Source: Camellia lanceoleosa
Lineage: Eukaryota; Streptophyta; Magnoliopsida; Ericales; Theaceae
Assembly: GCA_025200525.1 (NCBI GenBank)
Contig: CM045758.1
Location: 190,686,463-190,750,462 of the forward strand
DNA: 64,000 nucleotides
Direction of reading: 5' to 3'
Below, in pieces: positions 34,138 through 46,339 of the stretch. Each line of letters opens with the position of its first letter. Within the stretch, counting starts at the first letter, position 1. The notes under the pieces were generated by a model. The model was given only the letters and a program-made list of their open reading frames with translations, was not told where the DNA came from and ran no database searches. The translations under genes were made by a program, and so were the position numbers.

Positions 34138-36067
34138 TCGATTAAACTTCATTAAGTGTTGAACGAGCTTAGAAAACTTAATGAGCTTGAAAAATAAACA
34201 ATACAAACTTAATCACACTTTGAAACTTATATTAGGTTTTCAAATAAAAATTGAGCATCTTAGCTTGTTTGTAGTTCTAGTTTTGGCCAACAGACAAATT
34301 GTAGTTCTGAAAAATAGAACAAATAAAAACCAAAAAGGATAATAAAAAATTGAAGTATGCATTGATAGGCTTGAAGTAGTTCCAAAATCCAATGAATTGT
34401 GAGCTTTATATTAGATTAGAGACTAAAAAATTACTAAGTGGGCTCCTAAACTTGACCTTTGAACAGAATTTTTTTGGATCATCTTTATAAGTAATTCATT
34501 TTTCGTGTCAATAATTAGATAAATACAGCGGCATTATACTAACCGATGATACCGACACAACACCCCTCTATATGCATACACATTATTATAATTATTATCA
34601 TTATCATCATTATTATTATTACACTACGTTCAAGTGCTAATAAGTTCACCGGGAAGCTTCATTGGTTCAATTTCTCTTGTTTTGTTATTTATTTATTATT
34701 TATTGTGATATGAACAACTTGCTGCAGCTGTAGTGGTGTAAGTCTTATTTTAATGCTTTTTTATTGCGGATTTTAGTGGCCTTTTAAATTATTTTCTTGT
34801 GTTTTTTAGCTTCTTGAATTGTTAATTAACGGAATCTTATTCAAAAAAGTTACAACAAAACTCCATCACAATGACTTGTACAAATTTCATGTGATTGAAC
34901 TAAAATATTACATTAATTCAATTCAAAACAAAATCGATTAAACTTCATTAAGTACTAAACGAGCTTAGAAAACTTAATGAGCTTGAAAACTAAATAATAT
35001 AAACTTACATTTTGAAACTTATTTTTGGTTTTTAAAAAAAAATTGAGCATCTTAGCTTGTTTGTAGTTCTAGTTTTGGCCAGCGGACAAATTGTTGTTCT
35101 AATAACTAGAACAAATAAAAACCAAGAAGAAAAATAAAAAATTGAAGTATGCATTGATAGGCTTGAAGTTGTTCCAAAATCCGATGAATTGTGAGCTGTA
35201 CATTAGATTAGAGACTAAAAAATTATTAAGTGGGCTCCTAATCTTGACCTTTGAAAAGAAATTTTTTAGATCATCTTTATAAGTAATTCATTTTTCTTGT
35301 CAATAATTAGAGAAATATAGTGACATCATAACCGATGATACCGACACAGTACCTTCTATATGCACACACATTATTATTATTATTATCATCGTCATTATTA
35401 TTATTTTTTTTTTTACAATCGTGCTGGGAACCCCCAGTGGGGGTGACCCCAGCATCCCCACTCCACATGGGGGTCTGTGATTGTCAGACAAAAAAATAAA
35501 AATAAAAAATTCAACCAATAAGAAAACAGTTGGGGTGGTGGCGGTCACCCCATTGGAAGTCCAATGCATTTTCCTTATTTTTATTACTTTCAAGTGCTAA
35601 TCAGTTCACTGGAGAAGTTTCATTAGTTCACTTTCTCTTGTTTTGTTATTCGGTAATACTATATACATTAATTAGTGTACCAAAATTAGTTATGACATTA
35701 ACATTGATCCTACTCATTATATAAATTTTAAATTATGTCACACCATCAATTGATACACTAATTAGTATATTAATTAATATATATAACATTATTTTTTGTT
35801 ATTTATTTATCATTTATTGTGATATGAACAACTTGCTACGCCTGTGGACTGTAGTGGTGTGATTATTACTAAGTCTTATTTTAATGCTTTTTTATTGTGG
35901 ATTTTAGTGGCCATTTATTATTATTCTTTTCTTGTGTATTTTAGCGTCTTGAATTTTGAATTAATGGAATCTTATTCAAAAAAGTTATAACAAAACTCCA
36001 TTACAATGATTCGTACAAATTTCATGTGATTGAACTAAAATATTACATTAATTCAATTCAAAACAGA
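34138..36067. repeat. Direct tandem duplication of ~0.8 kb, second copy enlarged by insertions
   Basis: Copy 1 (34,138-34,933) and copy 2 (34,934-36,067) both start TCGATTAAACTTCATTAAGT and end ATTCAATTCAAAACA. They align throughout with scattered substitutions. Copy 2 has two extra blocks: about 35,410-35,585 (a G/C-rich block with GGGAACCCCCAGTGGGGGTG) and 35,641-35,803 (a MITE with its duplication). No coding potential. Confidence 0.88.
35651..35793. mobile_element. Mutator-like MITE
   Basis: 143 bp flanked by the 10-bp direct repeat TTTTGTTATT (35,641-35,650 and 35,794-35,803), which is present once in the unoccupied copy 1 of the tandem duplication. The termini are an imperfect inverted repeat of about 28 bp (GGTAATACTATATACATTAA versus ATAATGTTATATATATTAAT). 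A 9-10-bp duplication suggests the Mutator superfamily. Confidence 0.75.
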
Positions 36068-37570
36068 ACACTAACCAAAATTACACTCAATTGCCACAAA
36101 AAAAAAATAAATAAATAAATAAATAAAAATTCGTAGACTATCCTCTAACTTTTCTTTTGTACTAAGCAGATTTTTGGATAAATTACAAATACATTCCTAA
36201 AATTTAATTAAAATACGAATTGCCCTAGCGGTGCCGATAAAAAAATCGGCACCGCTAGAGAGCTCGAAGAATACTGGCTCGAATCCAAAACGACGTCGTT
36301 TTGACCCTCTTTTTTTTTTTTTTTTTTTTCCTTCTCTTTTTCTCGTTGACCCTCCTTCACTATATTTTTTTTTTTTTGGACAGACGAAGAAGAAAGGCAG
36401 AAGAAGAAAGAAGAGAAGGAGGAAGGGAGAGGGCTGGAGGGCCTAATCATCGGGAGGCGGGAGGAGGAGGAGGAGGAGGAGGAGGAGGCGGAGGCGGAGG
36501 CGGCCGGTCTTGGCTGCTGACGAGGCGGACGATCGGAAGGCTGGCTCAGCATCGGCGATTGCTGACGAGGCGAAGCTTCGCCCATGGCTGGGCATCGGCG
36601 TCTTCTCTCTCTCTCTTCCCGTCTGCCTCTCTCTCTTTCTCCTCTCTCCCTCTCTTTTCTCCTTCTCTCTCTCTTTTTCTTCTTTTCGAGCCAGTATTCG
36701 AGCCTCAGAGACTCGAGCTCTGAGGCATTTTCCTTTTTTTATAAAATATAATGTGACTCAATGTAAACTTTTATTTCCTCATTTTTATATTTCTCTCCGG
36801 TTAATTGTTTAGAACAATATATAAATCTTTCACATCAAAACAAAAAATTTATAAAACTGACTTTTATATACAAAGAGTTAAATCATTATAATCTTTTTTT
36901 TTTCTTTTTTTTTTTTTGTGTGACCATAGAGTTTCCAAACTGACATGCGTGTCATATTATGTAATGAATAAAATATGATAGACAGAAAATGAATAAAATA
37001 TGATAAAAAGATGATAAATGAAGTATATCATTATTTTATTTTATTTTAAAAATATTATACGTATAAACTTCATTTATGAACATTTCTTACAACCATGGGA
37101 TAATAAAGAACTGATATTTGAAATGCACATATTAAAATTAAATAAAAAGCAGTCTAATTGTCACATTAATTTATAAATTAATTTTAAAAATAAAAAAACA
37201 TAAGCCAAATTACATGAAATTTGTATAATTTGTCTCTTATGTAATAAAAAAAAAATTTGGTATATTCATTATTTTCAAAGTAATTAAGAGATTAACGTTT
37301 AATTTGAAATAATTTATTATCTTTTAAATTAATTATTTGAATTGATTTTAATAAATAATTTAAATTAACACAATGTAAAAAAAAAAAAAAATTTAATGTG
37401 AAAAAAATTAAAATTAATGATTCTTTTCTTTAATAATTTTCAAAGAATTATACGATTGATTGGTGATCTGTCAAACGTTGGCGCAAGGCATTCCAAAAAT
37501 TTGACTTATATTAGCCGATAGAAACCTCTCAATCAAGTGCGGTGCCACTCACAGTGTCCACAATCAACGC
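36068..37570. other. Spacer with hairpin, low-complexity tracts and promoter region of the XLT2-like gene
   Basis: 36,223-36,256 is a perfect hairpin. 36,308-36,330 is a T run, 36,462-36,500 a GGA/GGC tract and 36,600-36,680 a CT tract; these create spurious open frames. 36,724-37,536 is AT-rich with nothing recognised. The XLT2-like promoter is presumably in 37,300-37,560. Confidence 0.55.
36223..36256. repeat. Perfect 14-bp hairpin
   Basis: CTAGCGGTGCCGAT, a loop of six A, then the exact complement ATCGGCACCGCTAG. Just downstream, 36,260-36,283 (GCTCGAAGAATACTGGCTCG) has an inverted partner at 36,685-36,706. The hairpin therefore lies at the edge of a roughly 430-bp inverted-repeat-bounded block. 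Confidence 0.9.
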
Positions 37571-37645
37571 CTCTCTCTCTCTCTTTTCTCCTCTTTTTCT
37601 TTTTCTTTTCTTCTCTCTCTCTCTCTCTCTCACCCTCTCTTTCTT
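37571..37645. repeat. CT microsatellite in the presumed 5' UTR
   Basis: CTCTCT runs interspersed with TTTTCTTTT, ending 18 bp before the chosen ATG of the XLT2-like gene. Pyrimidine-rich 5' UTRs are common in plant genes. Confidence 0.8.
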
Positions 37646-37662
37646 CGGATTTTAATGCTACA

Positions 37663-39130
37663 ATGTTGCTTCCCATTTTCGGCCATTCACAATCTGAATT
37701 CGAAGCCATAAAGAAACCCAAAACTCTGGAACTCAAACCCACATTAAACTCTGCCCTATCCAACATTTCCTTACGCCACCGCACATTCTTCTTCCTCGTC
37801 ATCCTCTTCCAAGTCTTCCTCGTACTCTACATCACCGGAGCTCCTCATGTTTATCTCTCTACCCATCAATTCTCGCCGGTCTTTCACGCCGGCGATTGCG
37901 AGTCCCGTAAAATCTACGTATACGACCTCCCGCCAATGTTTAATTCAGATCTCAAGAACAATTGCAATAGCTTAGATCCGTGGCATTCGAAATGTGACGC
38001 GAATTTGAATGATGGGTTGGGTCCGCAAGCCACCCAGCTCGCCGGAATCGTACCGGAGAGTATTCTTCCGGCAGTATTGCACCGACCATTATTGGGGAGA
38101 GGACGTGTTTCATAATCGGATGCTGAACTATAAATGTCGGACTCTGGAGCCTGAATCAGCTACGGCGTTCTATATTCCTTTCTACGTTGGACTCGCGGTG
38201 GGGAACTATCTGTGGGGGAATCATACGGCGAAAGATAGGGATAGGCATAGTGAGTTGATGTTGAAGTGGGTCCAGGAACAAAAATGGTGGAAGAGATCGA
38301 ACGGGTCTGATCACATCATGATGTTAGGGAGGTTGACTTGGGATTTCCGGCGTTGGATCGACCCCAAATCGGACGGTGATTGGGGATCCAGCTTACTCCA
38401 CATGCCGGCAATGAAGAATGTAATTCATCTCTCCGTCGAGAAAAGCATTTGGGACCACCTAGAAGTCGCTGTACCTTACCCCACCATATTCCACCCCCGG
38501 TCCGACTCCGACGTCATCGAATGGCAAAGCTTCGTCCGGACCCGAACCCGGTCCAGCCTCTTCTCATTCGTCGGCGGAGCTCGTCAATCCATCAAGCACG
38601 ATTTCCGAGGCCTTTTACAGACCCAGTGCCGCCGCGCCTCCCCCGTTTGCCGCCACGTGGACTGCGCTCGGGAAAACTGTCTCGACGGCACGACGGCGAT
38701 CATGGAAGCGTTCCTCGACTCCGACTTCTGTCTCCAGCCGAGAGGCGACGGCTACACTCGGAGGTCGGTTTTCGACTGCATGATGGCCGGTTCGATCCCG
38801 GTTTTTTTCTGGCGGCGGACCGCTTATATACAGTACGAATGGTTCGTCCCTCCCGAGCCGCAGAGCTATTCGGTGTTCATACCTCGGAAAGATGTGAGGA
38901 ACGGAACGTCGATAAGAGGTGTGCTTGAGAAGTATAGCAGAGAGGAGGTGAAGAGGATGAGAGAGAAAGTGATAGAATATATACCCAACTTCGTGTACGC
39001 AAAGCCGAGTCAGGGGTTGGAGAAAACGAGAGATGCTTTCGATATCGCCATTGATGGGGTGTTGAGCAAGTTCAAGGATCACATCAACAGAGGGAGGCTT
39101 GGGAATGGGAAAGAAAGACAAACCATGTAA
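37663..39130 (+). CDS. XLT2: GT47 xyloglucan galactosyltransferase, XLT2-like, with one apparent frameshift
   Basis: A Golgi type II membrane enzyme family; XLT2 adds galactose to the second xylose of the xyloglucan repeat. The start ATG at 37,663 is chosen because it follows the pyrimidine-rich 5' UTR and places the signal anchor (FFFLVILFQVFLVLYITG) at about residue 45. Exostosin-like domain: KIYVYDLPPMFN, FHNRML, AFYIPFYVGLAVG, DHIMMLGRLTWDFRR, VPYPTIFHPR and the nucleotide-sugar region FCLQPRGDGYTRRSVFDCM. WRRTAY and NGTSIRGVLEKYS fit XLT2 rather than MUR3. The frame changes by one base at about 38,060-38,085 (after GIVPESILP, before YCTDHYWGE), costing one base relative to an intact gene. 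Everything else is clean and about 488 residues result, near the family length. This is either a recent null allele or a sequencing error. Confidence 0.82.
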
Positions 39131-41574
39131 ACAATTCTTGCCAATAAAGAAACACACTTTTTTTTTTTTTTTTTACTTTATTTGTCATAGATTAATTTAT
39201 GTGTTGTATATACTTTTCCATTCTCTAATTTATGTGTTGTATACATTTTTTTTATTTTATTTTTCGAATAAAAAAAAAAAACCGGTTATGAATGGGGCGG
39301 TGATTTTATTAATTGAATATTTTCACTTTTGACTAGGGTTACTAATAAAACTTTGAATAAAAGAAGCATTCTTTTCTTATTTGTATTTACTGATGGTTAT
39401 TCTTGTTGAAACATTTTTTTTTATTATTCTATATGTCAATTAGTGTGAAGAGATTGTGCTCGAATCTTGATTATGGCACATGAGAAGTGCATGGTGGTGG
39501 AATGAAACTGTCAAAATCATGAAAATAAAAATTCAAAAATAAAGTTACATGGAATTAATACACGGATGGAGCATTGACTTCAAAACGTGTTGACCTGTAT
39601 TTGGCATAACACCAAAATCAACTTCCAAACGAACGTGCTAATAGAAGTTATGCAAAGAGAATTGTTTGGAGAAGTATTTTTTTTATTATTATGAACTCCA
39701 ATATTGCAATAGTGATACAAAAGATTAGAGGGAGTCAGTGAGATATTTTTAAATTGAAAGTATTTATCTTTACAATCAAATGATGGTTGAGATTCACTTC
39801 TAAAATATAATGAATAATCAGAGAAAAAGTTTTTAATGGGTTTGATGATTGAGATTCACGTGTTAATAGGTTCGATGACATATTTGATGAAAGAACAAAA
39901 AAAACGTGGCGAGATCAAGTGTCATTGTGCAAATAAATCTCATTACACGAATGCCTTTGATTTTAATTTTTTTTTTTTTTGTTTTGAATGTTTTAGATTG
40001 ACTTTTTTCAAACTAAAATAAAATAATGAGTGTTTTGATTTAAAATAAAAGACTTGAAAATAGACTAAATTGTATAATTTTCAAGATTAATAACTCAAAA
40101 AATAAAATTAATTAGATATCGATATCTATATAATTGGATCACAACAAAAAATAGATGAAAATAATGGTTTTAAAAATAAACTATCTATATTTTTTGAATG
40201 GTTTTGTAATCTGATCATATCAATATCAATATTTGATCAATTTAATTTTTGCATTAATAATCTTTTTCACGAATCATACATGATGAATAGTTCAGATTAT
40301 TGAAATAGGTCAGCAAAATGCAACTTATACAATACAATTCATTTTTATAGACAGGAGCAAACTCTTGCCTAAATTGAAAATATCACAATAAGCTACAGCA
40401 TTCTATATAAATATTGTGTATAAAAATTTTATTGTATATCATTAATCTCAAATATAGTTAGTTAGTACACACTAATTATTTCTACAAAATATTTTATATA
40501 AGTAGGAATATAGAAATAAGGAGAAAAAAAAAAAAGAAGGTATACAATACTACTTGTTAGACTCAGTAATTTGTGTAAGAGATGATTGACTAATGATTAT
40601 CTATTAAAAATAAAATAAAATCAGATCAACATCAAAGCTAAAAAAATGTACAATAATTCTAATATCACATAATTTCTAGCTTACTATATATTGATCATCT
40701 ATAAAATAAAATAAAATAAAAAATAAAAAAACTTAAATATTATATTGATATAATAATCATACTCGCATAATTTCAATCTTATTTTTATGTATGAAATATA
40801 CACATTATTAGATCAACATCAAAACTATAGAACTTGATTGTGAAGTCCAACTATAAATAGGAGAAAATCTAGTTCCAGATTTGAAGTCCAACTATAAACA
40901 TAAGAAAATCTAGTTCCGTTAAAAATAGTCAATTCAAATGATGAAGAAGAAGTCCAATTTAATGGAGATGCATACCATGACCATTAATAAGTTTAATCTT
41001 CACATGGATACATCATTCAAATACTTCGATTTGTCTAATTACAGCTTTCAATAAGATGCTACGTGTGACATCCACTCAAGGCGGAGCAAACAGACGGTGC
41101 GCTAGAAAATAAAATTATTTATTTATTTTTTGGGACAGGGAAAGTAAGTATTTAATCAATACTATATAGTCAACATCTTCTTTTTTTAATATTTTTTAAT
41201 TTTTCGTTTTCATCAGATTTGAATAGCCTTGTATTTTTTATTTTTTATTTTTTTGTTGGGTTTGATGTTTTTTTCAAGAACTCAAAAGGAAAAATTAAAA
41301 AGAGGGTTTAACAGTTAAATGTAATTCGAAAGTAGGTAAATTTAAAGTAACACCTACATATTCCAGTGAGTTTAGAATCTTCTGTCCTGAAAATTCTAGG
41401 TCCTTCTATTAACATTCTAAAAAAATTAAACCCAAACTAGACCTAAGATTGGATTATTTTGAGCAGTAAAGTCAGAATTCTCAATAGTGCATCACAAATT
41501 TAATTGTTCACCAAGCATAGAAAGTTTTTACTACTTTTGTTTTGTTTTATTTTGTTCTTGTTTTTGTTTTATAT
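39131..41574. other. AT-rich gene-free spacer
   Basis: The first 100 bp are the presumed 3' UTR of the XLT2-like gene with T runs. 40,840-40,918 contains a local direct duplication (GAAGTCCAACTATAAA ... GAAAATCTAGTTCC twice). Otherwise no gene, RNA gene or element end recognised. Confidence 0.55.
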
Positions 41575-41639
41575 ATATATATATACTAAATTATACTAAT
41601 TTTTCTTGAGTTTTTGAATATATATATATATATATATGG

Positions 41640-41799
41640 AAAATGTTTGGTGGCCACAAATTCTGTGGCTCAAATGGCCCGAAAATGTCAAAACGATGTT
41701 GTTTTTGCATTTTTGGAGTTGTTTTGTACCTAAAACAACGTCGTTTTGGCATTTTCGGACCATTTGAGCCACAGAATTTGTGGCCACCAATCATTGCCG
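41640..41799. mobile_element. Foldback MITE with ~60-bp inverted arms
   Basis: The left arm from 41,647 (TTGGTGGCCACAAATTCTGT) is mirrored nearly perfectly by the right arm ending at 41,790. The arms span about 59 bp with few mismatches around a spacer of about 25 bp. The element sits inside a TA microsatellite (41,573-41,637 and 41,800-41,816), consistent with TA-targeted insertion. The transcript would fold into a long hairpin. Confidence 0.85.
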
Positions 41800-41819
41800 T
41801 ATATATATGGATATATGTA

Positions 41820-41976
41820 TTAAGGCCTATTTTGGCAAATAGGAAAAAAGTCAGTTTATTAACTTATTGACTTATTTGAGTTACACCACCTTTATACTTT
41901 TTTGCACATTTTTTTTTTTATTGAAAAAAAAAAGTCAAAAAATTAACTTGTTTCTTACTTCCTAAAATAGGCTTAA
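41820..41976. mobile_element. Small TIR element
   Basis: The left end TTAAGGCCTATTTTGGCAAA and the right end, read inward, TTAAGCCTATTTTAGGAAGT form an inverted pair about 155 bp apart. The interior contains AAAAAGTC repeats in inverted order. Non-coding; superfamily uncertain. Confidence 0.6.
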
Positions 41977-43042
41977 GTTTACAAGTTTGACATAATTATA
42001 TTGAGCTCATTTAAAATTTTAATTAAATAACACTCCGCCTCATTTTTCTCTTTAATTCTTTAATTGTATAAACGAAAAAAAAATTATGTCATTTATTTTA
42101 TAATGAAATATATATTTTATCTTTATATCTGCAAAATATCAACATTAGTTTCGATTAGGGTAACATTACTAAAAAAAAGAGATACGTGTAATTATATTAA
42201 TTTTGTGATTTTTTTTTTTGCCTCCAAATGTTAGAGGTTGTCAATGTATTATTATTATTACTTCAAGTTTGTACTTCTTTTTTTGGAACCCGACTTCAGG
42301 TTTGTACTTGAAGTGCCAAGGTGAGCCGGAATTGCATTACCAATCCCATAGGCACAATTGCCATTATATTGTGGACAAATAAAGAAGAAGGTGCTTGGAA
42401 ATTGATTACTTTAAAAGCTTTTTAACGGTTTACAAAAAGATATGTAAAAATATAAATAGAATGATTTGATAATTTATATTGGTTTTTTAATTTTTTTAAT
42501 TAAAAATTCATATTTCCAAACAAGATAAAGTGTTCAAAAATTCAAATTCCCTTCACTCTTTTCTGCTAAAACAATATAAATGAAGGATTAACACTATGGC
42601 AGAAGTTACTCAAAATGTCTGTCACCTAATATTCACTAATTTAAGTTCCTACAGATGTCCAAGAGAAAAAAATAAAAATAAATAAATAGATAGAAGAGAA
42701 GAGAAGAGAAGAGAAGAGAGGAGAGCTCTAAATTTTGCAGCTAAATATATAACGTTCTTTAGCGGGCAAAGGCCCAATATAAGTGGACCTTAAGATTACA
42801 ATAGAAGGAATGCTGTCTAGTTGAACCCAAAGAAAAAATTCAGGAGATGACCTACCTAGGCCCAGATGCCCCAGACCGAAAAAAACCCAGATGCAAATTT
42901 TTTTCCACTTATTTTGCAGGAAAAAGTCCAGCAATACAAAAATCAATTAACAAACTGGAAGTAACTATTTCACAAATGGTGAGTCTCAGATTTTTATGAC
43001 ACACGCGCTAAAGAATTTTGTCCAGTTAAATGATTGATTAAT
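41977..43042. other. Gene-free spacer
   Basis: AT-rich, with an AGAAG/GAGAA microsatellite at 42,694-42,726. No gene or element end seen. Confidence 0.5.
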
Positions 43043-43358
43043 AAGTCCTGGTTTGGCATTTGTTGTAGGCTAAATAATCATATATGGACAAAAAAATATT
43101 ACAAAATCATAAAATATCAAAACACTTGTGTTGGAATGTAAAATTACCAAACTGACCCATATTTAAACAAAAAGTCAAAAAAGCATCATTTTTAAGTAGA
43201 GGGTAATTTTGTCATTTCACTTTAGGAACATCATTTCCAATGCAAAAAAGCCAAAATAGTCAAATAAGAAAACCAAACCAATAAAAAAGTCTTAGGTTAA
43301 AAAAGTCAAAAAAATCAAAAAATTAACTAAAAAAGTTATTGCCAAACGAACCCTAAAA
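43043..43358. mobile_element. TIR element of the CGTTTGGC type
   Basis: The left end AAGTCCTGGTTTGGCATTTG and the right end, read inward, TTTAGGGTTCGTTTGGCAAT are related. The interior is rich in CAAAAAAGTC. Similar ends occur in the nested elements at 28,129-28,626. About 315 bp, non-coding. Confidence 0.55.
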
Positions 43359-46339
43359 GAATTGATTTTGTAGCGTGATTAGTTGTTGGAGAGGAAAAAA
43401 AAAAAAGAAATTCATTAGGGTTGGGCGCGGATCAGTTGCGGCTACGAAACCTCTAATCCGCCATCCGTCCGCCAGATTGGCGGATTGGAGAAAATTAATC
43501 CACATCTGTCCGCCAATCCGGCGGATGTGGATTGAGCGGATTGGCGGTTTGGCAGATGGATGCGAATCGGTTTAGTGGTTTAAAATTTTATAAATTTTCA
43601 ACATAATTCAACTTGTGTACTTCCTCAAAAAAAAGAAGAAGAAAGTATTACAGTCAATGACTTAAAAAAATATTACAATCATTGCATGCCTCATCCAAAG
43701 TAAAAAAGTTTGAAACTTTAGAATATCACAATTACTGCATGCCTCATCCACATACTATAATCACAACATGCCTTATCCACATAAATTATTACAATCTGTG
43801 GTTCTTAAAATATAAAAACAATTCAAACCACCAAAATTATGAACAGAGCAGTAGTAGAGATTGTATGTCTCTGTATTGTTACATCTATATTTGTTTTTGA
43901 AAACAAAAATCAACCAGCATATATCATATTTTCTATTTATTATTTTTAGAGATAGATTTAAAAACCAAAAAATATAGATAAATAATATGTTTATTTTTTT
44001 CAATTCAAAAAAGATATTCAAATTGAATTTTTTTTTTCAACAGAATATTTAAATTCTTTTTAAATTGAAAACACAAACAAAATATTTAAACAAGAAAACA
44101 TAAAGTCTTATAAATTATTAGGGTGCTTGCAGTTTGGCGGTTTGGTTGCGGTCAAAGGAATCTCAAATCCGTCATCTGTCCGCCAGATTAGCGAATTGGA
44201 GAAAATCAATCCGCAACCGTCCACTCGTCATCACGCATCCATTCAAAATGCGACGGATCGGTTCGGTTCGGTCAGTTTTGATGGATCGATATATCCGCTG
44301 CTTACCCCTAAAATTCATTAAGAAATAAAAAATCAACAGAAGAAGAAAATGGTGAAAGAAAATTGTATGAACAACTTTGGAAATAACAAATAAATGTTTC
44401 ACGTGTTTTTGTCCTTAGAAATTAGCGTGCTAATCCAGATTTAGTGATCAACTTGATATTAAAAGATCCATAAAATTTCCTCATTCCCCACCATAAACAA
44501 GTCAAATTTGCTTTCATTTTCAAGTTCCAACATGGTATCTTTTTTATCCTAAACTCAAGCAATCTTTATGAGTTTGGATTTTATTTTATTTTATTTTATT
44601 TTTTAACACAACAATAATCCAATTTCTTTAACACAAATTGGTTTTGACTACCTTTAATGTTACCGACTGATTTTATTTTATTTTTTCTCACATTAAAATA
44701 TGTCAATAAAATATGTAATTCGGTAATTTAAATTTAAAACTAAAATAAAATAACATTAAATGTCTTGTAATTTTTTTTTTAAATCATAAATATTTAAAAT
44801 AATGGCATTTTGTTACAACTTTAAATTTAAATCATTCAATGATCACAATAAAACCAAGAAATACACGACAGGGAATATTACTTTTTTTTCCCCACACTAA
44901 TCAGAGCTTTAGTTATGTTTCCCTTGCTTAAATCTTGGAGAATAAAACTCTAGTTTGTCGGTTTTATAACAATTATTAAAGCAAGAGTGTGGGGCTATGC
45001 ATATCATCTTTCTCTTGTTAAATCGTAGTTGCTTCTCGCTTTTCTTTTCATTCCAACACGAGAGTAAAATGTAAATAAAATTTAATCATATTTTATTTAC
45101 TTTTTTTTTTTTTTTGTTTCTTATTTTAAAACTCTACCAAATTTTATAATCCAACCTAATAATAATATTTTACTGCACAAAATCTATGACATCTTTCACG
45201 ATATCTAATTTTAATTCAGTAAGAGGTGAATAGAAATATATATATATATATATTATATCACATATAATAGTGAAATAAAAAATACTCATTAAAAATATTT
45301 TATCCACAACAATAAAAATGAGTAGAAGAAGAGAAAATTACATCAAAATGAGTTTCAAATTCAAAATACTCAATGAAACTATTTTATGTGCAAGACCAAT
45401 CTAATTTAATTAATTTTCACTAGTATATATATTTGCATAGATGAGAAGAAGACAACTTGATCAAGGACCCCCCAATCCTGACTTCAAGGACAGGACAATG
45501 GACCTATATAATTTTGGATGTTTGTTAGGGATGATACCATTTCCTTTATATTTGGCAATACAGACACATCATTTTATATCGTTTACTCACAATAAAATTT
45601 TATTATTATTCATAGACAATATAAAATGGTGTAAAAAAATATTATCCCCTATCCTATTCATTTGGCAAACTTTCAATGAATTCCTCTACTTTCACTGTGC
45701 TAGATTTTAACCTTAAACTCATCAATGCTATATATTATGAGAAGTGCTATTCTAATTCAAAAGTTAAATCTATTTTTCAAACTTATTTATTTTATGCTAA
45801 ATCTATAGTGAAGTTCAATGAACTAAAATCACAAAAAAATAAAATAAAAATAAATTTGGTCTAAAGGGACAAATCATACTAAAAATCAATTAAAATAATT
45901 AGAGTTGTCTCAATTGGTCTTCTTTTTTTTTTTGATCTGAAGTCTCGATTGGTCTTCACTTCTTCAATTTTTTATTTTAAATCATCTCTCTAATACATAA
46001 TCTATCTCTATAATTCCGATCTTGTGATAGAAACAAAGTTTTAAATTAGGAGACGTGAGAGTATGAAACACGAGATTTTCAATTATTAATCAAGTGCTTA
46101 GGCTCCAATGAAAAGTCATGGGTTTAAATTTGAATGACAGACTGATGGTTAAAATTTTATTTTTCACTCCCCTTGCAGATCACTCCTACCTAATGTATCG
46201 TGTATGAGAACTATATTTATTCCACCGAATAGTCAAGGCAAAACTCCGAACACTATAATGATCATAGAAAGAGAGAGATAAGTTTTATATTTTAAATTTG
46301 TAATTTGTATAGTTTTATATTTTTTTTTTGTAATTCATT
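43359..46339. other. Gene-free spacer with two related GGCGGATT-rich fragments
   Basis: 43,415-43,590 and 44,125-44,300 share GTCCGCCAGATT-GCGAATTGGAGAAAAT-type sequence and repeated CCGCCAAT/ATTGGCGG motifs, and are related to 24,897-25,010. They look like end fragments of one DNA-element family. The rest is AT-rich with homopolymers and TATA microsatellites (45,236-45,252). No gene seen. Confidence 0.5.

Noticed and set aside
36208..36723. Overlapping long open frames on both strands
   Set aside because: They are produced by T, GGA and CT low-complexity tracts; no domain or conserved motif.
41591..41870. Open frames on both strands of 60-75 codons
   Set aside because: Mirror images of each other caused by the foldback arms of the MITE.
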